Of a DNA stretch of 35,590 bases, positions 1-7,918 are shown in pieces. The notes beneath the pieces were generated by a model that saw only the letters and a list, made by a program, of their open reading frames with translations, was not told the origin of the DNA and did no database searches. Position 1 is the stretch's first letter, and every line of letters starts with the position of its first letter. The stretch comes from RGIG3102 sp045633415 (GTDB lineage: Bacteria; Bacillota; Clostridia; Oscillospirales; Ruminococcaceae), in contig JAZQYH010000009.1 of the NCBI GenBank assembly GCA_045633415.1, forward strand, positions 1 to 35,590. The letters run 5' to 3'. The translations under genes and the position numbers were made by a program.

Positions 1-736
1 CATCTTCCCATGTCCCACTGTGTGAAACGCATACAATCATATCAACGTCTTCATTCTTTTTAATGAATGAAACTGTCTCCTTGACTGCTTCCACAGGTTC
101 TTCAAACATCAAAGGACTATTCGGCACACAATCCAGACAATCTTTTCCAAACACACCGGTAACCGCAATATTTACGCCATTTTTTGTAAGAACAACGTAT
201 TCCTTGACATCATATGTATCAAAGGCTTCCTTCAATAGTTTTTGGTCATCCGTAAGCCCTGCATGTTCCATCGCATCCCAATCCACGTTACATACAACCA
301 TAGTTGGAAGCAAATCACCACTCTCCACAGCACGTTTTAACATATTTGCAAGACCCTTGGCCTTGTAATCAAACTCATGATTTCCAAGTGTCGTAACATC
401 CATGCCCAATTCTCCGAGCATTCTTATTTCTGACGCCTCTTCTTCAAAAACTACTTGAATCAAAGTTCCCATAGAAAAATCACCGGCATCTAAAAGTAAC
501 GTGTCCGGATTCTTTTCTTTTTGCTTATCAATCAATGTCTTAATACGTGCAAATCCGCCAAGCACTTGTGTTTTTCCATCTTCCACTGTAGCAAATGGGT
601 CTAAATGTGAGTGGGTATCATGCACGAACATGACATCTATACTCTTTTCCTGTTTTGCAGCAATGGTTTTTCCCAAGAAAATGCAAGAACACAAGCAGCA
701 AACCAACAGTCCTACTAAAAGAAGTCTACGCTTCAT
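1..736 (-). CDS. Metallophosphatase / 5'-nucleotidase family protein, C-terminus beyond the window
   Basis: The frame runs from an ATG at 736 off the left edge, giving 245 codons. It opens with a hydrophobic export segment (residues about 4-25, with cysteines at the end). The calcineurin-like phosphoesterase signature follows: VMFVHDTHSHLDP (metal-binding D-x-H), LLLDAGDFSMG, and TTLGNHEFDYK (the GNHE motif). This is the order seen in UshA/YfkN-type 5'-nucleotidases, which hydrolyse extracellular nucleotides or related phosphoesters; the C-terminal substrate domain is not visible, so the substrate is unknown. The start is 14 bases downstream of the DUF21/CBS gene on the same strand, so it is probably the last visible gene of that operon. 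Gln codons here look more CAA-rich than in the neighbours. The family call is firm; the exact activity is inferred. Confidence 0.85.
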   Translation of the reverse strand, partial: MKRRLLLVGLLVCCLCSCIFLGKTIAAKQEKSIDVMFVHDTHSHLDPFATVEDGKTQVLGGFARIKTLIDKQKEKNPDTLLLDAGDFSMGTLIQVVFEEEASEIRMLGELGMDVTTLGNHEFDYKAKGLANMLKRAVESGDLLPTMVVCNVDWDAMEHAGLTDDQKLLKEAFDTYDVKEYVVLTKNGVNIAVTGVFGKDCLDCVPNSPLMFEEPVEAVKETVSFIKKNEDVDMIVCVSHSGTWED

Positions 737-750
737 CGTTTTTCACTCTC

Positions 751-2040
751 CTAATCTTCTTCCTCGCCCCACGAATGTTTCAATATCAACAGACGGGAAA
801 TACGATGATTATCATCTACATGTTTTACCATAAGAGTATATCGTCCATAATCAAACGAATCAAATGGCACCGGCATTGTTCCTATATTCTCTGTAGCCCA
901 ACCTCCTACAGTTGCGCACACAGTATCTAAATCTTCGTCATCCATTTCTAGGTTGTCGAAAAATTCACTGAGATTCATGTCTCCGGAACATTCAAATCGA
1001 TTTTCATCAATTTCTTCCCAATGGTTAATAATATCATCATTTTCATCCCAGATTTCACCAACAAGCTCTTCCAGAACGTCTTCCATAGTAACGATACCCA
1101 TTGTACCGCCGTATTCATCAGCAACAACAGCCATATGTGTCTGGTTGCGACGGAATTCGTTCATAATGGAGTGAAGCTTCATTGTTTTTGGAATGTAAAT
1201 AGGTTCCAGAAGCAGACTTTCAAGTTTAACGTTTTCATCTTCCATCAATTCTTTCAGAAGGTGTTTTACAATAAGAACACCAACAATGTGGTCGATAGTT
1301 CTGTCATAAACAGGATAACGTGAAAACTGTGTTTCGCTGATTGTCTGGAGAATGTATTCCATACTGTCGTTGATTTCAAAACCGATAACATCTATACGTG
1401 GAGTAAGAATATCGGCGGCATCAAGGTCAGTAAATTCCAGTGCCGACTGGAGAAGGTCTGTCTGTGTTTCGTCAATAAGACCTTCGTCTTCTACAGTATC
1501 AAGAATGTTTTCAAACTCTTCTTCTGTGATAGTAACATCTTCTTCATCAGATTTGCGCCACAGGAAGCTGAGCATGTCCACAATAAGTGTAGTAAGCCAC
1601 ACCAGTGGGAAGAAAACAATCATAAGTATTCTCAATGGGAAAGCTGCAACTTTAGCAAATGTTTCGCTGATGCGACGTGCCACGATTTTTGGAGTGATTT
1701 CGCCAAAAATCAGAATGAGAACGGTCATAACAAATGTAGTAATTGTAGATGCCATATCATCTGTAATTTTGCCATCCATAGAAGCTGCAAGATTTACAGC
1801 CAGAACAGTAGCAATAGATGTAGCGGCAATGTTAACCAGATTGTTACCAATGAGAATTGTGGAAAGAGCACGGTCGTAATGTTTATAGATATAACGCATT
1901 ACTCTATCTGCGCCTGAAAGATTTTCACTTTCCTCTTTCATTCTTAATTTATTCAAAGAAGTATATGCAATTTCTGAACCAGAGAAAAATGCAGAGCCCA
2001 TAAGGCATAAAACAATAGCAATATATTCCATACTCTGCAC
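751..2040 (-). CDS. DUF21/CBS-domain membrane protein, HlyC/CorC (CNNM-like) family, full length
   Basis: A protein of 429 residues with the complete family architecture. Four hydrophobic segments of a DUF21 (CNNM transmembrane) domain lie at about 5-25, 60-85, 98-120 and 132-160. A Bateman pair of CBS domains follows at about 205-330, including VADEYGGTMGIVTMEDVLEE. A CorC/HlyC-associated domain lies at about 345-425. Relatives (CorC, MpfA, PaeA, CNNM) take part in Mg2+ or other cation efflux, or in polyamine efflux; which applies here cannot be read from sequence. It starts 4 bases after its paralogue at 2045-3049, so the two are co-transcribed and may form a heteromer. The ATG is preceded by a GGAGG ribosome site that overlaps the end of the upstream gene. 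Confidence 0.9.
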   Translation of the reverse strand: MQSMEYIAIVLCLMGSAFFSGSEIAYTSLNKLRMKEESENLSGADRVMRYIYKHYDRALSTILIGNNLVNIAATSIATVLAVNLAASMDGKITDDMASTITTFVMTVLILIFGEITPKIVARRISETFAKVAAFPLRILMIVFFPLVWLTTLIVDMLSFLWRKSDEEDVTITEEEFENILDTVEDEGLIDETQTDLLQSALEFTDLDAADILTPRIDVIGFEINDSMEYILQTISETQFSRYPVYDRTIDHIVGVLIVKHLLKELMEDENVKLESLLLEPIYIPKTMKLHSIMNEFRRNQTHMAVVADEYGGTMGIVTMEDVLEELVGEIWDENDDIINHWEEIDENRFECSGDMNLSEFFDNLEMDDEDLDTVCATVGGWATENIGTMPVPFDSFDYGRYTLMVKHVDDNHRISRLLILKHSWGEEED

Positions 2041-2044
2041 CTCC

Positions 2045-3049
2045 TTACATCAGCTGCAGGCCTTCGCCTGTGTCACTTTCGTCCTGAATATCGCCAACAA
2101 GTTCTTCAAGGATATCTTCCATAGTGATGATACCGATTTTGTTTTTCTTTTCATCACATACAAAAATCATATGCAGCTTGTTGAGACGCATTCTGGAAAG
2201 AAGCTCTGTAATTTCGGTTTTGCTGTCAAAAACGTATGGTTTCATCAGCATTTTTCTGATAGTGATAGGTGCTTTCATTGCATATCTGCTTAAAAACACT
2301 GTAACTGGCAAAATACCTACAATATTGTCTTTTGTACCTTCGTATACTGGTACGCGTGAATATGGTGAGGTTTTAAGAAAGGCTGCCAGGTCATTTATAG
2401 ATGTGGTACTGGAAACAGACACCATTTCTTCTATCGGAATCATAATATCTTCTGCCACTTTTGACGCAAATTCAATGGCTGAATTTACAAGAGCCTGTTT
2501 TTCAGGTTCCAATACACCTTCATCTTCAATAGTTTCAATAATATTTATCAGGTCTTCTTCTGTTACTGTATTGCTGTCTGCTTCTGAGGCAAACAATTTG
2601 GAAATAATATTTGAAATACCTGAAAACAGGAATGAAACAGGTGTAAGCAGCTTTACAAAAAGTGTCATACTTGGTGCATATAAAAGTGCAATTTCTTCAC
2701 TTCTCACCTTTGCAATACTTTTTGGCAGCATTTCAGCAAAAAGATAAACGATAATTGTAGTCAGCAGTGTGCCGTAAACTACATATTCGCTGGAAAATTG
2801 TTTGATTACCAGCAGGGTGGACAATGCAGCACAGCTTGCATGGAAAATATTGTTACCGATAAGCACTGTTGTAAGTGTTTTATTAAATCGATCACATACC
2901 CATAAAGCTTTTTTAGCTTTTTTGTTACCCTTGTCAACCATTGTGCGCAATCTTACACGACTAACAGCTGTGTATGCTGTTTCAGCAGATGCACAATAAG
3001 CTGAACATAAAAGAAAAAATAAAAACAGTAGTAAACTGTCCGCGTCCAT
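2045..3049 (-). CDS. DUF21/CBS-domain membrane protein, short paralogue lacking the CorC/HlyC C-terminal domain
   Basis: A protein of 334 residues with the same order as the downstream gene: DUF21 membrane domain at about 1-160 (four hydrophobic segments), a linker rich in Glu/Asp (VTEEDLINIIETIEDEGVLE), then two CBS domains ending IGIITMEDILEELVGDIQDE. It stops about 15 residues after the second CBS domain, so the CorC/HlyC-associated domain of its partner is missing. The C-terminus is clean, with a stop and a downstream start 4 bases away, so this looks like a natural short form rather than a broken gene. It is the first gene of the minus-strand operon and has its own promoter at 3126-3154. 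Role inferred: a cation-transport-related membrane protein, probably pairing with the 429-residue partner. Confidence 0.87.
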   Translation of the reverse strand: MDADSLLLFLFFLLCSAYCASAETAYTAVSRVRLRTMVDKGNKKAKKALWVCDRFNKTLTTVLIGNNIFHASCAALSTLLVIKQFSSEYVVYGTLLTTIIVYLFAEMLPKSIAKVRSEEIALLYAPSMTLFVKLLTPVSFLFSGISNIISKLFASEADSNTVTEEDLINIIETIEDEGVLEPEKQALVNSAIEFASKVAEDIMIPIEEMVSVSSTTSINDLAAFLKTSPYSRVPVYEGTKDNIVGILPVTVFLSRYAMKAPITIRKMLMKPYVFDSKTEITELLSRMRLNKLHMIFVCDEKKNKIGIITMEDILEELVGDIQDESDTGEGLQLM

Positions 3050-3125
3050 TTAGTTACCAACTCCTTATTAATTAATATTGTATTATATGACTATTATTGA
3101 CGCTAATTTACATACAATCGGATAT

Positions 3126-3154
3126 ATTATACTGCATTTCACAATTAATATCAA
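3126..3154 (-). promoter_or_regulatory. Sigma-A type promoter of the DUF21/CBS operon
   Basis: On the minus strand, TTGATA (3154-3149) and TATAAT (3131-3126) are separated by exactly 17 bases. It lies 77 bases upstream of the first DUF21/CBS start. A second TATAAT at 3087-3082 has no good -35. Confidence 0.7.
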
Positions 3155-3170
3155 GTGGGCAAATTCTTAC

Positions 3171-3200
3171 AACGAAAAGGGCACCATGCGGTGCCCTTAA
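3171..3200 (-). terminator. Intrinsic terminator of the permuted solute-binding protein gene
   Basis: A perfect 9-bp stem, AAGGGCACC paired with GGTGCCCTT, with a 4-base loop (3177-3198), lies just after the stop codon at 3213. The minus strand continues TTCGTT, so the U-tract is short. Confidence 0.75.
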
Positions 3201-3212
3201 AGTTTGTATTAA

Positions 3213-5048
3213 TTATTTGTTAAGTGTAGCCTGGTATGCTGCAAGGTGCTGGTTGGATTTCACGAGATCCTGTTCCAGAACTCTTGGACCATCTTCACCA
3301 CCGTGAAGGAATGTGTCAACTACGGAGTAAACTCTGTTTACCATACCGTCTTTGTAAGCTACGAAGTCATCCTGATTGATAGCATAGAGAACAGCTTTTC
3401 TGAGGTCAACGTTGTTGAATTTGCTGCCTTCTCTCATGTTAACATAGCAGTAGTATGTGGAGTTAGCGTCTTTGATACGTACTTCGATATTTTCTTCAGC
3501 CTGCAGAGTTGCAACCATGTTAGCATCTACAGAAGACAGAACGTCGATTTCGCCTGCGCGGAATGCGGATGTTGCTGCTGTTGGGTCCATGATGAACTTG
3601 AGGTAGTAAGTTTTGATAGCTGGAGTATCTTCCTGACCTGCTTTGAAGCCTGGGTTTTTAACGAATGTTGCGCCGTAGTCGTCAACACCTGTCATAACGA
3701 ATGGACCTGAGCACCAGAGCATGCCTGTGTCGCCATTTTTGAATGCTGCGAAGTCGCCGTAGCAAACGTCTTTAGAAAGGTCATATTTGTTAAGGTCGAA
3801 TTTACCATCTGTCATAAATTTAGAGTTGTAGATTTCAACCTGTTCTTTACATACGATACCTGCAGAGTTGTGGCAGAGGAAGTTGAGAACCTGTGGGAAT
3901 GGTTCTGTTGTTGTGATTTTAACAACCTGGTATTTACCTGCTGCATTGTCAGCATCGTTATCTTTTTCTACCAGTTCAACAATTTTATTGCCGATACCAT
4001 TCTGGAGTGTTTCCAGAACTGTTGCGCCTGTGTCGGAGTCGAGTTTTGTAGTCAGTTCGTCAAGGTCTGTCAGAACTTCGATTTTTGCAAGGTGGTTGTG
4101 CAGAGTAAATGTTTTGTGTGAAGGAACGGAGTCTTTCTGGGAAGCTCTTTCCAGTGAGTAAACAACGTCTTCGCCGCCTGCTCTAACGCCTGTGTTGATA
4201 ACTTTGCCGTTAGCGTTTGTACCGAAGTAGATGTCGTCACGGAGGAGGAAGTAGAATTCGCTGTTGCCTTCTGCGATGGAGTAAGCATGTGATGCTGTAC
4301 CTTCGAGTCTGAAGCTGTCATCAACGTCGAGGGAGATCAGTTTAGCGTAGTTAGCGCCGGAAGCTGAACCCATGGAAGCGTCGTTACCCTGGATAGGGTC
4401 AAGTGTGGACATTACAGCGTTGTTCTGTGTGAAAACGATAGGTCTTGTATCGTTGAGGGATTCATCTTTATATCTGTATTCCCACCACAGTGGACCAGAA
4501 GATTTGTAAACTTTCAGTTTGTTAACGTCAACAACGTCTTTGTTGTAAGCAACAACTGATTTTGGTGAATACAGAGGAATCATGTATGCCATTTCGTCAA
4601 TCAGACGAGTTTCAAGGTCAAGGTATGTCTGAACAGCCTGTGACTGAGTCTGGGAAGCACCAAGGTCGATAAGTCTGTCAACTTCTTCGTCAATAACTGG
4701 TGAATAGTTGTAGTCACCTGTTGAGTGCAGGATACCACGAACAGCATAGTCAAGGTTACCTGTACCTGTTGACCAACCTGAGATACACAGATCGTAGTCG
4801 CCTTTATCGCGAGCTGCTGATACTGATGAGTAGTCAGGCTGCATGTCTACTTCTACTACGAAGCCAGCATGTTCGAGCTGGTCACGCATAATGTTAACTT
4901 CAGCCTCTCTTGTAGACTGAGCGAGGATTTTTACAGGTTCTGGCTGTACTGGGAGAAGTTCTGCGTTACCGCCGCTTTCGCCGCCACCGCATGCTACCAG
5001 TGAAAGAGCCATTACTGCGCTGAGTGCTAATGCAAGTAATTTTTTCAT
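3213..5048 (-). CDS. Lipoprotein of the family-5 (peptide/nickel-type) solute-binding superfamily, halves in circularly permuted order
   Basis: A protein of 611 residues. Residues 1-19 are a lipoprotein signal, with lipobox LVAC and Cys20 as the lipid anchor. Residues about 38-190 match what is normally the C-terminal part of family-5 binding proteins: a predicted strand, then IMRDQLEHAGFVVEVDM, GDYDLCISGW (83-92), ILHSTGDYNYSP, and IPLYSPKSVVAYNKDV (157-172). Residues about 203-611 match what is normally the N-terminal part: MSTLDPIQGNDAS (213-), FYFLLRDDIYFG, GGEDVVYSLERA, then the late-middle motif VDLRKAVLYAINQDDFVAY, ending in the stretch that usually leads into the C-terminal part. The order is therefore swapped. 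Function inferred: ligand capture at the outer membrane face for an ABC importer. No permease or ATPase gene is adjacent, and the ligand is unknown. Start: ATG with AAGGAGA 8 bases upstream. Confidence 0.88.
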   Translation of the reverse strand: MKKLLALALSAVMALSLVACGGGESGGNAELLPVQPEPVKILAQSTREAEVNIMRDQLEHAGFVVEVDMQPDYSSVSAARDKGDYDLCISGWSTGTGNLDYAVRGILHSTGDYNYSPVIDEEVDRLIDLGASQTQSQAVQTYLDLETRLIDEMAYMIPLYSPKSVVAYNKDVVDVNKLKVYKSSGPLWWEYRYKDESLNDTRPIVFTQNNAVMSTLDPIQGNDASMGSASGANYAKLISLDVDDSFRLEGTASHAYSIAEGNSEFYFLLRDDIYFGTNANGKVINTGVRAGGEDVVYSLERASQKDSVPSHKTFTLHNHLAKIEVLTDLDELTTKLDSDTGATVLETLQNGIGNKIVELVEKDNDADNAAGKYQVVKITTTEPFPQVLNFLCHNSAGIVCKEQVEIYNSKFMTDGKFDLNKYDLSKDVCYGDFAAFKNGDTGMLWCSGPFVMTGVDDYGATFVKNPGFKAGQEDTPAIKTYYLKFIMDPTAATSAFRAGEIDVLSSVDANMVATLQAEENIEVRIKDANSTYYCYVNMREGSKFNNVDLRKAVLYAINQDDFVAYKDGMVNRVYSVVDTFLHGGEDGPRVLEQDLVKSNQHLAAYQATLNK

Positions 5049-5120
5049 CTTTGTCTCTCCTTATAAAATATACTTACTGTGGTGTAGTTTTTATGAATTA
5101 ACACCAAATTCACGTTTTGA

Positions 5121-5153
5121 ATGTTAGTATTTATTGTACTATTTTTCTAACAT
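5121..5153. promoter_or_regulatory. Inverted repeat around a candidate -10 box of the solute-binding protein gene
   Basis: ATGTTAG (5121-5127) and CTAACAT (5147-5153) form perfect 7-base inverted arms separated by 19 bases. Between them the minus strand reads TACAAT (5138-5133), a plausible -10 box; the matching -35 is poor (TCAAAA at 5161-5156). The arrangement suits an operator for a repressor or activator, but the arms are short and the region is AT-rich. Confidence 0.4.
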
Positions 5154-5348
5154 CCTTTTGATGTTCACTAATGTATCACATATTGATTTTTTTTGCAAAT
5201 CACTCCAATCCGAAGAAAGTTAAAAAAATGTCATTTTACTTTTGTTTTCGCTACAAATACAACTGTATCCTCTTAAAAAACTAATGTTTTTTTTTAGAAT
5301 ACTTTATTTTGTTAAAAGTATGTCAAAATAGTAACAATTGTTAAATAT

Positions 5349-5377
5349 GTGACAAAATATAAAAAATGTGTTATAAT
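5349..5377 (+). promoter_or_regulatory. Promoter of the M28 peptidase gene
   Basis: GTGACA (5349-5354) and TATAAT (5372-5377) are separated by 17 bases. This places transcription start about 35 bases before the ATG at 5420 and argues against the longer frame that would begin at 5366, inside the promoter. Confidence 0.75.
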
Positions 5378-5419
5378 ACAGTAAAAATTGTAAAATGTTA
5401 CAAAAGAAAGGACTTAACA

Positions 5420-6688
5420 ATGAGTAAACAGTTTGAATTACTTAAAAAAATCGGTTTTGTACGCATGGGCGGTACAGCCGAAGAATTGAAAGCAGCACAG
5501 ATGCTGAAAGAAGAAATCGAAGGTATGGGTCTTAAAGCAGATATCGAACCTTTCGAAATCGAAGACTATGTTCAGGAAAAAGCTGAGCTGGAAGTTTTAG
5601 AGCCTTATAATAAGAAATATACTGTAAGAGCTTACAAATTCAGCGCCAATACACCTGACGAAGGTATCGAAGCACCATTCTACTATGCTGAAAACATGAC
5701 AGACGTTGATATCGCAAATGCAAAAGGCAAAATTATTCTGGTTAACGGTATCGTAAGACTGGACCTGTTCAGAAAAATTCTGAAATCCGGTGCAGTTGGT
5801 TTTATCTCAATGACAGGTACTATGCTGGACACAGAAGAAAACAGCGACCTGCTGCAGCGTTCCACAAGAGATACAATGAGAGCATTCGGTAATCTGCCAG
5901 CCGCAAGTATCAGAATCAAAGATGCTTTTGAAATGGTAAAAGAAGAGGCTTCCAGAGTTCGCCTTACAGTTAAAGGTGAAAACATCACAAGAACAAGCCA
6001 CAACGTTGTTACAACAGTTGCAGGTACAGACAAAGCTGATGAAATCGTTTCCTTTGGCGCACACTATGACTCTGTAGAATTCTCCACAGGTGTTTATGAC
6101 AATGGCGCAGGCAGTGTAATCATTATGGATATCCTCCGTCACTTCGTAGCTAACCCACCAAGAAGAACTCTGCAGTTCAACTGGTACGGTAGTGAAGAAA
6201 TGGGTCTGCTGGGCTCTAAAGCATGGGTTAAAGCGCATAAAGACGAACTGAAAGACCATGTTTATATGATTAACGTAGACGTTGGCGGTTCTGTACTGGG
6301 TGCTGACCAGGCTCTTGTACTGGCTACAAAAGAAGGTACAACATACATCGATTCATTTATGAAACGTAAAGGCTACTCTGTTGTAGTAAAACAGGACATC
6401 TACTCATCTGACGGTGTTCCATTTGCTGACAATGGCGTTCCATCCACAAGCTTTATCCGTTTTGGTACACAGGGCGCTGGCTACATCCACGACAGAAACG
6501 ATATCATCGACTGGCTGTATCCAAAAGCACTGGAAAGAACAACAAAATTTGTACAGGATTATGCAGAAGAAATGATTAATGCAGAAGTATTCCCAGTAGC
6601 AAAAGTTGTTCCACCAGAAATGGTTGAAAAAGTAGACAACTACCTGTTCAAAAAAGAAATGGCAGAAGCTGCTAAGCTTAACAAATAA
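5420..6688 (+). CDS. M28-family zinc aminopeptidase-like protein with inserted PA-like domain, predicted cytosolic
   Basis: A protein of 422 residues from the ATG at 5420, which has AGAAAGGA upstream; the frame is open earlier but overlaps the promoter. The di-zinc ligands of family M28 are all visible: His215 (GAHYDS), Asp227 (YDNGAG), Glu259/Glu260 (GSEEMGLLGS), Asp287 (INVDVGG) and His357 (GYIHDRND). Residues about 80-195, including KIILVNGIVR and FRKILKSGAVGFISM, resemble a protease-associated (PA) domain inserted before the catalytic core. There is no signal peptide or membrane segment, whereas many PA-containing M28 enzymes are exported, so an intracellular peptide-trimming role is inferred. 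It is monocistronic, between its own promoter and a hairpin terminator. Substrate unknown. Confidence 0.88.
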   Translation: MSKQFELLKKIGFVRMGGTAEELKAAQMLKEEIEGMGLKADIEPFEIEDYVQEKAELEVLEPYNKKYTVRAYKFSANTPDEGIEAPFYYAENMTDVDIANAKGKIILVNGIVRLDLFRKILKSGAVGFISMTGTMLDTEENSDLLQRSTRDTMRAFGNLPAASIRIKDAFEMVKEEASRVRLTVKGENITRTSHNVVTTVAGTDKADEIVSFGAHYDSVEFSTGVYDNGAGSVIIMDILRHFVANPPRRTLQFNWYGSEEMGLLGSKAWVKAHKDELKDHVYMINVDVGGSVLGADQALVLATKEGTTYIDSFMKRKGYSVVVKQDIYSSDGVPFADNGVPSTSFIRFGTQGAGYIHDRNDIIDWLYPKALERTTKFVQDYAEEMINAEVFPVAKVVPPEMVEKVDNYLFKKEMAEAAKLNK

Positions 6689-6699
6689 TATATATGAAT

Positions 6700-6732
6700 A
6701 AAACGGGATGCAGATGCATCCCGTTTTTATTT
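6700..6732. terminator. Bidirectional intrinsic terminator between convergent genes
   Basis: A perfect 12-bp stem, AAAACGGGATGC paired with GCATCCCGTTTT, with loop AGAT (6700-6727). A T-run follows on the plus strand. The minus-strand gene ends 6 bases away at 6738, and the stem's own 3' TTTT on that strand can serve it as well. Confidence 0.9.
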
Positions 6733-6737
6733 TGGTT

Positions 6738-7901
6738 TTATTCAAAAGCATTTATAAGATTCAATAAAAGGTCTTTGTCAGCTGTTTTTTCCACAAAACC
6801 CTGATAGTTGCCAGGTTTACCGCCACCTTTACCACCAAGTGTGGCACTGATATGGCGCCCCAGTTTATTTGTATCATGTTTTTTAGACATAATGCAGATT
6901 TTACAGTTTGATTCTGACTGCGGAGACAACACTACAGCTGTCTGTGCCTTTTCAGCCAGTAAAGCTGTAAGTGTCCGTATTTCGTTTGACAGCAGGTCTT
7001 CTTTAACCATAATGCATACATCATCTTCTGCCACAGCTTTTTCTGCCCATACCGCCATAAGTTGACGTTTTGCATTGGCTAGGGCGAATTTCAGCTGACC
7101 GATTTCGTCAAGACGTGCTGTAACCGCCTCTGTAATATTTTCCACAGGTACTGACAGCTGGTGGCTGATATTGAAGCAATCGTCGTTTCTCTGTTTCAGA
7201 TAATCCACAGCACGACTGCCACAGGCAATGGTGATTCTTGTACCACCTTTGTATGCCTGCTGATTGACAGCCACAATAGGTCCTGCCTGTGCAGTTGTGG
7301 ATGTATGTGTGCCACAGCAGGCGCAGATATCAGCACTGCCTGTGCGCACTATTCTGATAGCACCCTGCAGTTCTTTTTTACTGCGGTATTCCAGCTCTTT
7401 TACATTGTCCGGGTAATCTGCTATAACAGGCTGGTCTGACCATACAGCCTGATTGCACCGATCCATAACTGCCCTGATGTCCTCTTTTGTCATAGGACCG
7501 TCAAAATCCACAACATTTTCTCTTTCACTTAAATGGAAACCCACATTGTTGTAGCCAAACATTTTGTTTACAATACCAGAGAAAATGTGTTCGCCCGTGT
7601 GCTGCTGCATAAAGTCAAAACGTCGGTTCCAATCAATCACACCATGGATTACAGTACCCCGTGGCACTTCACCATCGGCATAATGTGTGATTATTTCTCC
7701 TTTTTCACGGACATCTGTAATGTTTACAGTGTTTTCTCCCCATGACATTGTGCCATTGTCACAAGGCTGTCCGCCACCTTCCGGGTAAAAAGCTGTGGCA
7801 TCAAGCACAATCGCCCAGCCTTTTTTATCCTGTGTACAGGAAACGACTGTTGCATCAAATTCCTGCATAAAGCTGTTTTTATAAAATAATTTTTCTGTCA
7901 T
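6738..7901 (-). CDS. Alanyl-tRNA editing protein (AlaX-type, long form with DHHA1-like C-terminus)
   Basis: A protein of 387 residues. The N-terminal part (FYPEGGGQPCDNGTM) resembles the AlaRS/ThrRS editing-related barrel domain. The zinc-binding editing site is intact: His101 and His105 in QQHTGEHIFSG, and Cys195 and His199 in CACCGTHTST. Residues about 250-387 (with LGGKGGGKPGNYQGFVEK near the end) match the DHHA1 domain of AlaRS. Family role: hydrolysis of tRNA-Ala mischarged with Ser or Gly, in the cytosol. It starts 17 bases after the HIRAN-like gene on the same strand, so the two are probably co-transcribed, and it ends at the shared terminator at 6700-6732. AAAGG precedes the ATG. Confidence 0.9.
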   Translation of the reverse strand: MTEKLFYKNSFMQEFDATVVSCTQDKKGWAIVLDATAFYPEGGGQPCDNGTMSWGENTVNITDVREKGEIITHYADGEVPRGTVIHGVIDWNRRFDFMQQHTGEHIFSGIVNKMFGYNNVGFHLSERENVVDFDGPMTKEDIRAVMDRCNQAVWSDQPVIADYPDNVKELEYRSKKELQGAIRIVRTGSADICACCGTHTSTTAQAGPIVAVNQQAYKGGTRITIACGSRAVDYLKQRNDDCFNISHQLSVPVENITEAVTARLDEIGQLKFALANAKRQLMAVWAEKAVAEDDVCIMVKEDLLSNEIRTLTALLAEKAQTAVVLSPQSESNCKICIMSKKHDTNKLGRHISATLGGKGGGKPGNYQGFVEKTADKDLLLNLINAFE

Positions 7902-7918
7902 TGTATATACCTTTTCCG

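Larger units (their letters stand above)
5049..5419. other. Divergent intergenic region, AT-rich, about 370 bases
   Basis: It separates the solute-binding protein gene (minus) from the M28 peptidase gene (plus). It holds the plus promoter at 5349-5377 and an inverted repeat at 5121-5153 in front of the minus gene. I see no coding frame with a ribosome site and no RNA gene. Homopolymeric A and T runs are frequent at 5180-5310. Confidence 0.6.

Noticed and set aside
1352..1879. Plus-strand open frame opposite the DUF21/CBS gene
   Set aside because: Serine-rich shadow frame with no ribosome site; the minus-strand gene is certain.
3213..5048. Fusion of two binding proteins as an explanation for the odd motif order
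   Set aside because: Each half occurs once and the total length is that of one protein, so a permutation fits better than a fusion.
5366..5419. Upstream extension of the M28 peptidase frame
   Set aside because: It overlaps the predicted -10, so it would not be transcribed; the ATG at 5420 has the ribosome site.
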